DNA of 64,000 nt from Streptomyces sp. 7-21 (GCF_016741785.1 NZ_JAERRL010000003.1:360670-424669); one strand, 5' to 3'. Shown: positions 25,952 to 35,025, counted from the stretch's first letter. The notes: generated by a model from the letters alone, not told the origin. Made by a program: numbers and translations.

Positions 25952-27418
25952 ATGGCGGTCATGAGCCAGCCGCTGCTTCCCGCCACCCGCCGGGCGCTCT
26001 CCCGCCGCCTGGCCGTCGCCCAGTCCACCGGACGCGCCCCCTCGGCCGTCGCCGCCCTCGTCCGCGACGGCGAGCGGGTGTGGTGCGACGGCCGCGGCGA
26101 ACTCCCCGGCGGCGTGCCGCCCGCCGAGGTGCAGTACCGCATCGGGTCGATCACCAAGACGTTCACGGCCGTGCTCGTGCTGCGGCTGCGCGACGAGGGC
26201 CTGGTCGGTCTCGGCGACCCGCTCGGCGCGCACCTGTCCGTCCCTCACGGGGGCGATGCCACCCTGGCGCAGCTGCTCGCGCACACCGCCGGCCTGGCGT
26301 CCGAGGCGCGTGGCCCCTGGTGGGAGCGGACGCCGGGCACCTTGCGGCCCGGGCTGGCCGACCTGTTCGGCGACGCGCCGCGGCCGCACGAGCCGGGCCG
26401 CCGACACCACTACTCGAACGTCGGCTTCGCCCTGCTCGGCGCGCTCGTCGCGGCCAAGCGCGGCGCCCCGTGGCACGAGGTGGTGCGTGAGGAGATCTGC
26501 CAGCCGCTGGGCATGCGCCGCACCACCATCCGCCCCGAGGAGCCGTACGCCCGCGGCTGGGCCGTGCACCCCTACGCCGACGTCCGGCAGCCGGAGCCGC
26601 TCACCGACACCGGGCTGATGGCGCCCGCCGGGCAGTTGTGGTCCACGGCGGGTGACCTGTGTGCCTTCGCCGCGTTCCTGGCGTCCGGTGACGACCGGGT
26701 GCTGGGCGCGGCCAGCCTGGCCGAGATGCGGCGGGCCGCCGTGGTGCCCGAGGATCCCGGCTGGGAGGCCGGCTACGGCCTTGGCATGGCGCTGGAGCGG
26801 CACGACGGGCGGCTGCTGCGCGGCCACGCCGGGACGATGCCGGGTTTCACGGCGGGCCTGTGGCTGGCCCCCGGCGGCCCGGCCGGCGGGAACCCGGCAG
26901 ACGCCCCGGACGCCATCCCGGACGCCATCCCGGAAGACGACGCCGCGGACGACGCCGCCGGGCTCGCGGCCGTGGCGCTGACCAACGCCTCCTCGGGCCT
27001 GTTCGCCGCCTCGCTCGCGGCCGGGCTGCTCAGCGAGGCGGCACGGCTGGAGCCGGCGTTCCCGCCGCCGTGGCGTCCGATGCCGCAGACGGACGCCGAT
27101 CCGGCGCTGCTGGCCCTCACCGGCGCCTGGTACTGGGGGACGGTGCCGTTCCTGCTGCGGCTGCACGCGGGCCGTGTGGTCTCGCTCGCGCCGCTGACAC
27201 AGACCGGGCTCGGCGCCTCGCGGTTCCTCCCCGCCGGCGACGGCGAGCGCTGGACCGGCCAGTCGGGGGAGTTCGCCGGGGAGACGCTGCGTGTGGTGCG
27301 GCGGGAGGACGGCGGCGTGGACCACCTCGACCTGGGCACATTCGTCTTGACGCGCGCCCCGTACGAGCCCGGCCACGCCATCCCCGGCGGCACCGACCCG
27401 GCGGGCTGGGGCGGCTGA
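25952..27418 (+). CDS. Serine hydrolase, beta-lactamase class C / DD-peptidase fold
   Basis: 488-residue enzyme of the beta-lactamase-related family. The nucleophile motif SITK (about residue 66, in YRIGSITKTFTAV), the YSN motif (HHYSNVGFALLG, about 153) and a late HAG motif (RGHAGTMPGF) are all present. The C-terminal 150 residues form an extra beta-rich domain found in many actinomycete homologues. No signal peptide is evident, so it may be cytoplasmic, acting as an esterase or peptidase rather than a lactamase. An in-frame ATG at 25961 is an alternative start. Residues about 310-330 contain a short DAIP repeat. Confidence 0.85.
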   Translation: MAVMSQPLLPATRRALSRRLAVAQSTGRAPSAVAALVRDGERVWCDGRGELPGGVPPAEVQYRIGSITKTFTAVLVLRLRDEGLVGLGDPLGAHLSVPHGGDATLAQLLAHTAGLASEARGPWWERTPGTLRPGLADLFGDAPRPHEPGRRHHYSNVGFALLGALVAAKRGAPWHEVVREEICQPLGMRRTTIRPEEPYARGWAVHPYADVRQPEPLTDTGLMAPAGQLWSTAGDLCAFAAFLASGDDRVLGAASLAEMRRAAVVPEDPGWEAGYGLGMALERHDGRLLRGHAGTMPGFTAGLWLAPGGPAGGNPADAPDAIPDAIPEDDAADDAAGLAAVALTNASSGLFAASLAAGLLSEAARLEPAFPPPWRPMPQTDADPALLALTGAWYWGTVPFLLRLHAGRVVSLAPLTQTGLGASRFLPAGDGERWTGQSGEFAGETLRVVRREDGGVDHLDLGTFVLTRAPYEPGHAIPGGTDPAGWGG

Positions 27419-27738
27419 CGGCACGGCCCCGCCGCCGGCCATACCGGTCACCTGCCGCACGAATGGTGTCAACGACCGTCCCATCCGCCTTAGTTGACGA
27501 AGAGTCCGAAATCAACGGCGTGATAGCGCGTAAAACGCCCGAACATCGCGTTTCCGGTAGGGGGTTGTGTCTCGGCTGTATAACGGTAGGGTCTGATCCG
27601 CATCCGGGCGGCGCGATGGGGCCGTTCAGTTTAGATGACGCGGGGGTGCTGCGAGCCCGGAATCCAGGGGCTCATCCATTCCGGGTGAGCCGGCTGGCAC
27701 GCTGGGCAACCGTACAGCGATGAAGGCAAGGCAGGGTC
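27419..27738. other. Intergenic promoter region of the globin-PPOX genes
   Basis: A 320-bp gap with no supportable gene. It contains arms GTCAAC (27468-27473) and GTTGAC (27493-27498), a directly repeated CGGTAGGG (27555, 27584), and a TATAAC element at 27579-27584 suitable as a -10. A regulator cannot be named. Confidence 0.5.
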
Positions 27739-28953
27739 ATGACCGCGATATCGGCCGACGACGGCGCCGCCACCACGGGCGGGGATTACCCGAGCGGGCT
27801 CCCCGAAAGCCTCGGCGGACGGCGGCGCCCCTCGCCGGACGCGATACTGATCAGACGCACGCTCGAGGAGATCGAGCCCGTCGCCGACCAGCTGACCTCG
27901 TATTTTTACGCGCTGCTCTTTCTCCATAATCCGCAGCTGCGGGATATGTTCCCCGCCGCGATGGACGCGCAGCGCGACCGGCTATTCGCGGCGCTTCTCA
28001 CCACCGCCGAACACATCGACGACGCCGAGGCGCTTGAGGAGTATCTGACGCATCTCGGGCGCGGTCACCGCAAATACGGCACGCGTCCGGAGCACTATCC
28101 GCTGCTGGGCGAATGCCTGATGCTTGCGCTCGAGCGCTTCGCCCGCCGTACCTGGAGCCCCGAGGCGGAGGCGGCCTGGGCCCGCGCCTACACCGTGATG
28201 TCGCAGACGATGATCGACGCGGCGGCGGAGGACGAACTGCGCGCCCCGGCCTGGTGGAACGCCGAGATCGTCAGCCACGAGCGCCGCACCCGCGACGTCG
28301 CCGTCCTCACCGTCCGGCCCGACCAGCCCTACCCGTACCGGGCCGGGCAGTACGCGGCGCTGGAGACGCCGTGGTGGCCGCGCGTGTGGCGCAACTACTC
28401 CTTCGCCTCTTCCCCCCGCCCCGACGGCCTGCTCTCCTTCCACGTCAAGGCCGTCCCCGCCGGGTGGGTCTCCAACGCGCTCGTCCACCGGGCCAGACCC
28501 GGCGATGTGCTGCGGCTCGGGCCGCCTTCCGGATCCATGACCATCGACCACTCCTCGGGCACCGGCCTGCTGCTGGTCGGCGGCTCAACGGGCATCGCGC
28601 CGATCAAGGCGCTGGTGGAGGACGTCGCCGAGCACGGCAGCCGCCGCCGGGTCGAGGTGTTCTTCGGGGCCAACCGCGACGCCGACCTCTACGACCTGGA
28701 GTCGTTCACCGCGCTGCAACGGCGCCACCCGTGGCTGACGGTGCGCCCGGTCGTGGCCTCGCCCGCCCACCGCGGCCTGCGCGGCCAGCTGCCGGACGCC
28801 GTGCGCGAGTCCGGGCCCTGGAGCGGCTTCGACGGCTACCTGTCGGGCCCGCCGCAGATGGTGCGCAAGAGCGTGGACGCGCTGGTGTCGAGCGGCATGC
28901 CGCGGGAGCGGATCCGGCACGACTTCATGGGAACTCTGACGCTGGGAAAGTGA
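27739..28953 (+). CDS. Flavohaemoglobin-like protein (globin + FAD/NAD reductase)
   Basis: 404-residue cytoplasmic haem-flavoprotein. Residues about 35-165 form a globin (SYFYALLF with the distal-side Tyr; GRGHRKYGTRPEHYPLLG with the proximal His). Then comes a ferredoxin-reductase-type FAD domain (RNYSFASSPRPDG, about 215) and an NAD(P) domain (LLVGGSTGIAPIKALVED, about 275). This is the Hmp-like architecture used for NO dioxygenation or oxygen chemistry, although actinomycetes have several divergent classes. The N-terminal 30 residues are an unstructured extension. The PPOX gene follows after 13 bp, suggesting joint function in flavin redox chemistry. Confidence 0.85.
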   Translation: MTAISADDGAATTGGDYPSGLPESLGGRRRPSPDAILIRRTLEEIEPVADQLTSYFYALLFLHNPQLRDMFPAAMDAQRDRLFAALLTTAEHIDDAEALEEYLTHLGRGHRKYGTRPEHYPLLGECLMLALERFARRTWSPEAEAAWARAYTVMSQTMIDAAAEDELRAPAWWNAEIVSHERRTRDVAVLTVRPDQPYPYRAGQYAALETPWWPRVWRNYSFASSPRPDGLLSFHVKAVPAGWVSNALVHRARPGDVLRLGPPSGSMTIDHSSGTGLLLVGGSTGIAPIKALVEDVAEHGSRRRVEVFFGANRDADLYDLESFTALQRRHPWLTVRPVVASPAHRGLRGQLPDAVRESGPWSGFDGYLSGPPQMVRKSVDALVSSGMPRERIRHDFMGTLTLGK

Positions 28954-28966
28954 CGGATCGCGAGGC

Positions 28967-29923
28967 ATGGCAGCAATGGACCACAACGGCGCGGCGGCCG
29001 GCGGCGACCGGCGACTGCCCGGCAGCGACGGTGAGCACGCCCTCCAGCTGAAGCTCGGGACGCGGGAGCGCGCCGAACGCTTCTACGACGAGCAGGTGCT
29101 GGACTACCTCAACGACCGGATGCGGGAGTTCGTCGCCGCGCAGGAGATGTTCTTCCTGGCCACCTCCGACCGGTACGGCGAGTGCGACAACTCCTTCCGC
29201 GCCGGTCCGCCCGGCTTCCTGCACGTCGTGGACGAGCGCACCCTCGTCTTCCCCGAGTACCGGGGCAACGGCGTGCACGCCTCGCTCGGCAACATCGCGG
29301 AGAACCCGCACGCCGCGCTGCTGCTCATCGACTTCGAACGGGCGCGGATCGGGCTGCACATCAACGGGCGCGCCCGGATCGTGCCCGACGCCGAGATGCG
29401 GGCCCGCCACCCCGAGCTGCCGGAGGAGACGGTGCCGGGGCGCCGGGCCCAGGTGTGGGTGCGGCTGGAGGTCGAGGAGGCGTACATCCACTGCGCCAAG
29501 CACATCCCGCGGCTGGCGAAGGTGGAGGGCCGGGCGGCGCGGGAACGCGACTGGGGCACCGACGACTACCGGCGCAAGGGCGGTGACTTCTTCGGCGCGG
29601 CCCGCGAAGCCGAGCAGCGGCGGGCCCGCGGGCGGGCGGTCCCGGCCCCGCCGCCCGCGGCACCGGCGGCACCGGCGGTGCCGGAAGTACCGGCAGCACC
29701 GGCTCCGCCCCCGGTGGCTCCCGCCCCGGCGCCGGACGCCGCGCCGGAACCGGTCCCGGCCGCCGCGGCGCCGCCGCCGGTGGTCTCCGGGCCGGTCGCG
29801 TCGGCCCCGGCCGCGGCGGACGCCGAGGCGTGGCGGGCCCAGGCCCGGCGCGCCCTGGAGGAGGCCGAACGCCGCGGCGCCGCCGCGCCCTCCCGGCCCG
29901 AGGACTGGTTCAGCCGCCGCTGA
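28967..29923 (+). CDS. Pyridoxamine 5'-phosphate oxidase-family flavin protein with long Pro/Ala tail
   Basis: 318-residue protein. Residues about 40-215 read as a split-barrel PPOX-like flavin-binding domain (EFVAAQEMFFLATSDRYGEC, GNGVHASLGNIAENPHAALL, CAKHIPRLAK), the type that includes general-stress FMN or F420 proteins. From about 225 a 95-residue Pro/Ala/Val-rich segment leads to a short charged C-terminus ending PEDWFSRR. It is coupled to the flavohaemoglobin-like gene (13-bp gap). ATG 28967 is used; ATG 28976 is an in-frame alternative. The substrate is unknown; authentic pyridoxamine oxidase activity is unlikely. Confidence 0.82.
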   Translation: MAAMDHNGAAAGGDRRLPGSDGEHALQLKLGTRERAERFYDEQVLDYLNDRMREFVAAQEMFFLATSDRYGECDNSFRAGPPGFLHVVDERTLVFPEYRGNGVHASLGNIAENPHAALLLIDFERARIGLHINGRARIVPDAEMRARHPELPEETVPGRRAQVWVRLEVEEAYIHCAKHIPRLAKVEGRAARERDWGTDDYRRKGGDFFGAAREAEQRRARGRAVPAPPPAAPAAPAVPEVPAAPAPPPVAPAPAPDAAPEPVPAAAAPPPVVSGPVASAPAAADAEAWRAQARRALEEAERRGAAAPSRPEDWFSRR

Positions 29924-29947
29924 GCCGTCGCGGCCCGGCCCGCCCGG

Positions 29948-31120
29948 TCACAGCCGCGCGAGGGACTGGAGCACGTCGGCGACCAGGTCGCCGGGGTCCT
30001 CGATCCCGGCCGACAGGCGGATGAACCCCTCCGGCACCGGGTCGCCGCCCCAGCGGCCGCGCCGCTCGGCGGTGGCGCGGACCCCGCCGAAGCTCGTGGC
30101 CTGGCCGATGATCCGCAGCCCGGCGAGGAACCGCTCGGCGGCCTCCCGCGACGGCAGCGTGAACGACACCACGCACCCGAAGCCCCGCATCTGCCGCGCC
30201 GCCAGCGCGTGCGAGGGATCGTCCGGCAGCCCCGGGTACCGCAGCCCGGTCACCTCGGGCCGTTCCCGCAGCGCCTCGGCGACCGCCCGCGCGCCCGCCT
30301 CCTGCCGCTGGGTGCGCAGCTGGAGCGTGGCCACGCCCCGGTGCGCCAGCCACGCCTCCATCGGCCCGAGGATCGCCCCGGTGGCCGTGCGCCACTCCCG
30401 CAGCCGCGTGGCGAGCGCGGCCTCGCGGGTGGCGGCGTAGCCGAGCAGCACGTCGCCGTGGCCGCTGAACGCCTTTGTGCCGCTGGCCATCGCCACGTCG
30501 GCACCGAGCTCCAGGGGCCGCTGCCCCAGCGGCGTGGCGAGCGTGTTGTCCACGACGGTCACCGCGCCGCGCGCCCGCGCCGCCGCGGCCAGGCGGCGGA
30601 TGTCGCACACGTCGAGGCCCGGGTTGCTCGGGGTCTCCAGCCACAGCACCCGCACCCGGTCGTCCAGCGCGGCGAGCTGGGCGTCGCCGGCCGTCGGCGC
30701 CGTGCGCACCTCGACGCCGAACGCCGCCAGCCGCTCCCGCACCATGGCCAGCCCCTGGTAGCCGTCGGCGGGCAGCACGACGGCGTCGCCGGGCCGGGCC
30801 AGGCCGAAGAGCAGGGCGGTCGTCGCGGCCAGGCCGGAGGGGAAGACGACGGCCTCGGCCGCCGCGCCGGGCGACTCCAGGGCGGCGATGGCCTCCTCCA
30901 GCGCGGTCCACGTCGGATTGGACTCGCGGCCGTAGGCGTACGGGGCGCCGGCCACCTCGCCGGGCAGGTGGTAGTGCGCGGCGAAGACCGGGCCCGGCAT
31001 CGGGGGCGCGTACGGCGTCGCGGCGGGGAGCCCGGCGTGCACGGTGCGCGTGCCGTCGCCCAGCTCGGCACCAGGCGCCGGGTGCGGCGCGCCGCCGGCG
31101 GGTTCGCGGGTCGTGCTCAT
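29948..31120 (-). CDS. Cystathionine gamma-lyase / trans-sulfuration PLP enzyme
   Basis: 390-residue Cys/Met-metabolism PLP enzyme (fold type I). Motifs: the N-terminal YGRESNPTW, the aspartate-containing strand VTVVDNTLATPLG, and the Schiff-base lysine in MASGTKAFSGHGDV (about residue 212). The C-terminal region has GFIRLSAGIEDPGDLVADV, characteristic of cystathionine lyases and synthases. In context a lyase splitting cystathionine to cysteine is the usual annotation, but synthase or methionine gamma-lyase cannot be excluded. It converges on the PPOX gene, 24 bp apart. Confidence 0.86.
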   Translation of the reverse strand: MSTTREPAGGAPHPAPGAELGDGTRTVHAGLPAATPYAPPMPGPVFAAHYHLPGEVAGAPYAYGRESNPTWTALEEAIAALESPGAAAEAVVFPSGLAATTALLFGLARPGDAVVLPADGYQGLAMVRERLAAFGVEVRTAPTAGDAQLAALDDRVRVLWLETPSNPGLDVCDIRRLAAAARARGAVTVVDNTLATPLGQRPLELGADVAMASGTKAFSGHGDVLLGYAATREAALATRLREWRTATGAILGPMEAWLAHRGVATLQLRTQRQEAGARAVAEALRERPEVTGLRYPGLPDDPSHALAARQMRGFGCVVSFTLPSREAAERFLAGLRIIGQATSFGGVRATAERRGRWGGDPVPEGFIRLSAGIEDPGDLVADVLQSLARL

Positions 31121-31146
31121 CCCCCGAGGCTACGGGGCGGCCCCGG

Positions 31147-32049
31147 TCACGGCGCGGCGGCCCCCAGGGCGGCGCGGGCGGCGCTGCCGCACTGGCGGCC
31201 GTAGCCGCCGCCGAACAGCGCTGCGTGGACGAGGAGGTGGTGCAGCAGGTGGAGCGGGGCGCGCTCGCGGCGGCCCGGCAGCGGTCTGACCTCCTCGTAG
31301 GCGGCGAGCAGCCGGTCGGCGTGGGGCGTGCCGAAGGCCTCCAGGAACGCCAGGTCGGCCTCGGGGTGGCCGCCCTGGGCGGCCGGGTCGATGAGGGCGG
31401 GGCGGTCGGACCACAGGATGTTGCCCGCCCACAGGTCGCCGTGGATGACGGCCGGCGGCTGCGGCGGCCCGGCGACCTCGGCGATGCGGTCGCACAGCCG
31501 CTCCACGTCGGCGGCGTCGCGGGCGCCGATGCCGCCGTTGTCGACCGCCATGCGCAGCAGCGGCAGCAGCCGGTGCTCGGCGTGGAAGGCGGGCCAGTCG
31601 GCGGGGGCGGCGGGCGGCGGGTCGGGCGTAGTGAGCGGCACGGTGCCCAGGTAGAGCGGCCCGGTGGCGCCGTAGTGAGGCGCGGGCGTGCTGTGGAGGG
31701 CGGCGAGGTCGCGGCCGAGCCGCTCGGCGGCGGCCGGGGTGGGGGCGCCGGGTTCGATCCAGGTGAGGACGAGCAGGCCGGGCTCGGCGGCGAGCACGCC
31801 GGGCACGGCCACGGTGCCGGTGGCGCCCAGGCGTTCGAGCCCGGCGGCCTCGGCGGCGAAGAAGTCGGCGGGCGCGCCGGGCCTGGTCTTGGCGAAGACC
31901 GTCCGCCCGGCGCCGTGGCCGGCCGCCGGGCGGTCCAGATCGGCCCGGTAGGCGTCGCAGATGTCGCCGCCGGACACGGGCGTCAGACGGCGCACGGTGG
32001 TGCCGGTGAGCGCGCCGATGCGCGCGGCGAGCGGGCCTGGCGCGGTCAC
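31147..32049 (-). CDS. Fructosamine kinase family protein
   Basis: 300-residue kinase-fold protein related to fructosamine-3-kinase, which phosphorylates Amadori products to trigger deglycation. It has the N-terminal lobe lysine (VFAKTRPGAPADF), the catalytic loop AVIHGDLWAGNILW (Brenner-type HGDLxxxN) and the metal motif LIDPAAQGGHPEADLAF. GTG 32049 overlaps the stop of the phosphatase gene by 4 bp (GTGA), so the two are translationally coupled. The pair is a recurrent actinomycete combination. Confidence 0.88.
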   Translation of the reverse strand: MTAPGPLAARIGALTGTTVRRLTPVSGGDICDAYRADLDRPAAGHGAGRTVFAKTRPGAPADFFAAEAAGLERLGATGTVAVPGVLAAEPGLLVLTWIEPGAPTPAAAERLGRDLAALHSTPAPHYGATGPLYLGTVPLTTPDPPPAAPADWPAFHAEHRLLPLLRMAVDNGGIGARDAADVERLCDRIAEVAGPPQPPAVIHGDLWAGNILWSDRPALIDPAAQGGHPEADLAFLEAFGTPHADRLLAAYEEVRPLPGRRERAPLHLLHHLLVHAALFGGGYGRQCGSAARAALGAAAP

Positions 32050-32531
32050 GGCAGGCCCGCCTCGACCTCGTCGAGCAGCCCCGGCATGGCGGCCTCGATG
32101 AGCTTCAGGCAGTCGGTGAAGCCTGCCTCGTCGCCGTAGTACGGGTCCGGGACGTCCAGGTCGCCGTCGCCGGAGGCGGCCGGATCCCAGGAGCGCAGCA
32201 GCCGCACCCGGGCGGCGTGGCCGGCGCTGGGGGCGAGCCGCCGCAGGCGGCGCAGGTGGCCCTGGTCGAGCGCGACGACGAGGTCGTAGCGCTCGAACCA
32301 CTCGGCCTGGAACTGCCGCGCGCGGTGGGCCGTGCCGTACCCGGCGGCCGCCAGCACGGCCTCGGCGCGCGGATCGGCGGGCTCGCCCTCGTGCCAGCCG
32401 TCGGTGCCGGCGCTGTCGACCGCCACCCGGTCGCCGAGCCCGCGCTCGGCGACCTGGGCGCGGCAGACCGACGCCGCCATCGGGGAGCGGCAGATGTTGC
32501 CGGTGCACACGAAGCTGATGCGGTACAACAC
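32046..32531 (-). CDS. ptpA: Low molecular weight protein tyrosine phosphatase
   Basis: 161-residue LMW-PTP. The catalytic P-loop CTGNICRS begins at Cys9, and the general-acid loop DPYYGDEAGF is near residue 128. These give a complete CX5R plus DP signature, so activity is expected. In Streptomyces the homologue PtpA dephosphorylates phosphotyrosine proteins and influences secondary metabolism. It begins at GTG 32531 with AGAGGGA upstream and overlaps the fructosamine-kinase gene by 4 bp. Confidence 0.93.
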   Translation of the reverse strand: MLYRISFVCTGNICRSPMAASVCRAQVAERGLGDRVAVDSAGTDGWHEGEPADPRAEAVLAAAGYGTAHRARQFQAEWFERYDLVVALDQGHLRRLRRLAPSAGHAARVRLLRSWDPAASGDGDLDVPDPYYGDEAGFTDCLKLIEAAMPGLLDEVEAGLP

Positions 32532-32587
32532 GTCCCTCTTCTGGTCAGCTGTCGTCGGTTTTCGGTCGGGTTTCGCGGGTCGGCGGG

Positions 32588-32959
32588 TCAGTCGCGGTCG
32601 AGGACCAGGTTCACGGCCCAGGAGACGATCGAGATGATCAGGCCACCGAGCACGGCGGGCATGAAGCCGCCGACGTTGAAGGCGTCACCGGCGATCGCGG
32701 CCGTCAGCATCAGCATCAGCGCGTTGATCACCAGCGTGAAGAGCCCCAGCGTGAGGATCAGCAGGGGCAGCGAGAAGAGTTTCACGATCGGCTTGACGAT
32801 GAGGTTCACCAGGCCGAAGATCAGCGCGACGATGGCCAGCGTGACGGCACGGCTGCCGGTGCTGGCGTCGTCCTCTCCGAGGGTAATGTCGCCCACCAGC
32901 CAGACCGCGGCGGCCAGGGCCACGGCGTTGGCGATGAACTTGAACAGGATGCTCATCAT
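32588..32959 (-). CDS. Phage-holin-family (4-TM) membrane protein
   Basis: 123-residue protein with four membrane helices: FKFIANAVALAAAVWLVGDI, VTLAIVALIFGLVNLIVKP, LFSLPLLILTLGLFTLVINA and FMPAVLGGLIISIVSWAV. It belongs to the 4-TM phage_holin/mycobacterial-holin-like superfamily, which is chromosomal in most actinomycetes and not evidence of prophage. Either of two adjacent ATGs (32959 or 32956) may start it. 56 bp downstream of it lies ptpA in the same orientation. Confidence 0.85.
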   Translation of the reverse strand: MMSILFKFIANAVALAAAVWLVGDITLGEDDASTGSRAVTLAIVALIFGLVNLIVKPIVKLFSLPLLILTLGLFTLVINALMLMLTAAIAGDAFNVGGFMPAVLGGLIISIVSWAVNLVLDRD

Positions 32960-33010
32960 GGTTGAGATCGTTCCAGACGGAACGGGTCGCCGGGCAGGGG
33001 GTGCGCCCCG

Positions 33011-33328
33011 GTGAAGGCTTTCCGGCTCGACGCACTGGAGGCCGAGCGCAAGGCGAACGACGGTGCCTACCTGCGGTTTCTGCGCGAACGGAATCTCTCG
33101 GTCGGGCTGTACGCGCTCGACGCGGGGCAGCAGGACCCGCAGAAGCCGCAGCGCCAGGACATGCTCTACTTCGTGGTCAGCGGCCGGTCCTCGCTGACGG
33201 TGGGCGACGAGACGACCGTCGTGGCGCGCGGCAGCGTCGTGTACGTGCCGGCGGGGACGCCCAGCCGGTTCCACCACATCACCGAGGACCTGCGCGTGAT
33301 GGTCGTCTTCTCGCCCCCGGAGGGCTGA
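33011..33328 (+). CDS. Small cupin-domain protein
   Basis: 105-residue single-domain cupin: MLYFVVSGRSSLTVGDETTV, then GSVVYVPAGTPSRFHHITED. The metal-site His/Glu pattern is incomplete in the first motif, while HH is retained in the second (SRFHHI). Function is unknown; small cupins often bind metals or act in sugar or polyketide chemistry. It starts at GTG 33011, divergent from the holin-like gene. Confidence 0.85.
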   Translation: MKAFRLDALEAERKANDGAYLRFLRERNLSVGLYALDAGQQDPQKPQRQDMLYFVVSGRSSLTVGDETTVVARGSVVYVPAGTPSRFHHITEDLRVMVVFSPPEG

Positions 33329-33482
33329 GGCGGCCGGACACGTCAGGGTCCGTCTCAGGGAACGCTCAGGGGCCAACCGGGGGCGGCGGCCCTCCCGCCG
33401 GGGTACCCGGGCCGCTTAGCATCGTGCCGGAAGCCGCGAACCGCGGAGCAGGTCCACAGACGAGACGAAGGGGAGATGAGCT

Positions 33483-33704
33483 GTGAAGCAGCTCTTCATG
33501 GCGCTGCCATGGTGGGTGCGGTGGCTCGCCGTCCCGCTCGTCGTGCTGTTTCTCTTCGGCACGCTGCTGATCAAGCTCGTCACCTTCGTGCTCAGCGTCG
33601 TGTTCTGGGTGGTGCTCGCCGCGGTCGCGGTGGCGCTGGGAATCTTCGCGGTGCGGAAGTTCATCTCCTCCTCGGGCGGGCCCTCCTCCGGCGGCGGCTG
33701 GTAG
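33483..33704 (+). CDS. DUF5326-like small membrane protein
   Basis: 73-residue protein: a Trp-containing start (MKQLFMALPWWVRWLAVPLV), two closely spaced hydrophobic helices, then VRKFISSSGGPSSGGGW. This matches the small DUF5326 proteins conserved in Streptomyces. GGGGAG precedes the GTG. The last 44 bp, including the Ser/Gly tail, overlap the 3' end of the convergent YibE/F gene. Function unknown. Confidence 0.75.
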   Translation: MKQLFMALPWWVRWLAVPLVVLFLFGTLLIKLVTFVLSVVFWVVLAAVAVALGIFAVRKFISSSGGPSSGGGW

Positions 33705-35025
33705 CGGCCGCGGGGCGGGCGTCCGGCCGGTCGGCGGCGGTGACGAGCGCGGCGAGCAGCGTCGTCAGCGGCACGGAGGCGACCAGGCCGATCGAGCCGA
33801 TCAGCGTCCTGACGATCTCCTCGGCGACGAGTTCGCTGAAGGCCACGGTGCTCACGCCGCTCTGCGCGATCGTGAACAGCAGCAGCAGCGGCAGGGCGGC
33901 GCCGGCGTAGGCCAGCACCAGGGTGTTGACGACGGACGCGATGTGGGAGCGGCCGATGCGCATCGCCGCCCGGTAGGTCTTGCGCCAGCTCGCGCCCGGT
34001 TCGGCCTGCCGCAGCTCCCACACCGAGGACGTCTGCGTGACCGTCACGTCGTCCAGCACGCCCAGCGAGCCGATGAGGATTCCGGCCAGCAGCAGGCCCC
34101 GGATCTCGATGTCCGGGTAGAGGGCGTGGACCAGGCCGGTCTGGTCGTCGGTGTTGCCGCTGAGGCTGGCCCAGTCGATGAACGCCGAGCCGAGCAGGCC
34201 GATCAGCAGCAGCGAGATGAGGGTGCCGACCACGGAGACGGACGTGCGGGCGTTGACGCCGTGCGTGACGTACATCGTGACGAGCATGATGACGCTGCCG
34301 CCGACGACGGCCACCAGCAGCGGGTTCGAGCCGCGGAGGATGGCGGGCAGGATGAACAGCGTCAGCACCAGGAAGCTGACGACGAGGGCGACCAGCGCGA
34401 GCACGCCGCGCAGCCGCCCGACGGCCACGACCGCCAGCGCGAACACGGCGGCGAGCAGCAGCATCGGCGCCTGGCGGTCCACGTCCGTGATGCTGTACTG
34501 GAGCTCAGCGGGCGCGTCGGGCGCGTAGGCGACGATGACGTCCTGGCCCTCGTGGTAGCTCCGGGTGGCGTCGGGGGGCACGATCTCGGTGTAGGTGCGT
34601 CCGGCGTGCGGGCCGGTGGTGATCTCCACCGTGGCCTCCTGGCAGGGGCCCGCCATGCCTTGGGGCACCTGCACGCCGATGTCCTCGCACGCCACGTCGG
34701 TGACGGCTGTCACGCGGGCGTGCTCGGTCTGCTGGTCGAAGCCGATGCCGCTGTGCCCCTCCTTCTCGGGCGCGCCGCCGGGCCACAGCAGCACCAGCCC
34801 GATGCCGATGGCGGCGGCGAACGGGACGATGACCGCCGTGATGACGCGCCGGAGCCGGGCGGAGGCGGGCGGCGGCTTGCCGTGCCCGTGCGCATGGCCG
34901 TGGGCGTGCCCGCCTGGCCGGCTGCGGGAGTCACCGTGCGTGTGGCGGTGGGCCGGGGTCTGCGGAGGCAGGCGGGGATGGGAGCGGGAGTGCGGCCGCG
35001 CGGGGGCGTCGTCGGGTCCGGTCAC
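33661..35025 (-). CDS. YibE/F-family membrane protein
   Basis: 454-residue polytopic protein. A His/Gly-rich cytoplasmic N-terminus (HRHTHGDSRSRPGGHAHGHA) precedes the first helix. A periplasmic domain with two cysteines follows (DVACEDIGVQVPQGMAGPCQ), then about seven more helices (APMLLLAAVFALAVVAVG, HGVNARTSVSVVGTLISLLL, LGVLDDVTVTQTSSVWEL). YibE/F proteins are widespread and mostly uncharacterised, suggested as transporters. GTG 35025 is chosen because the open frame upstream runs into the TPP riboswitch. The His-rich tail could bind metal. Confidence 0.85.
   Translation of the reverse strand: MTGPDDAPARPHSRSHPRLPPQTPAHRHTHGDSRSRPGGHAHGHAHGHGKPPPASARLRRVITAVIVPFAAAIGIGLVLLWPGGAPEKEGHSGIGFDQQTEHARVTAVTDVACEDIGVQVPQGMAGPCQEATVEITTGPHAGRTYTEIVPPDATRSYHEGQDVIVAYAPDAPAELQYSITDVDRQAPMLLLAAVFALAVVAVGRLRGVLALVALVVSFLVLTLFILPAILRGSNPLLVAVVGGSVIMLVTMYVTHGVNARTSVSVVGTLISLLLIGLLGSAFIDWASLSGNTDDQTGLVHALYPDIEIRGLLLAGILIGSLGVLDDVTVTQTSSVWELRQAEPGASWRKTYRAAMRIGRSHIASVVNTLVLAYAGAALPLLLLFTIAQSGVSTVAFSELVAEEIVRTLIGSIGLVASVPLTTLLAALVTAADRPDARPAAATSRRRRRARPRRR

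Noticed and set aside
32588..32959. Holin-like gene as a prophage remnant
   Set aside because: No other phage genes nearby; such 4-TM proteins are ordinary chromosomal genes in actinomycetes.
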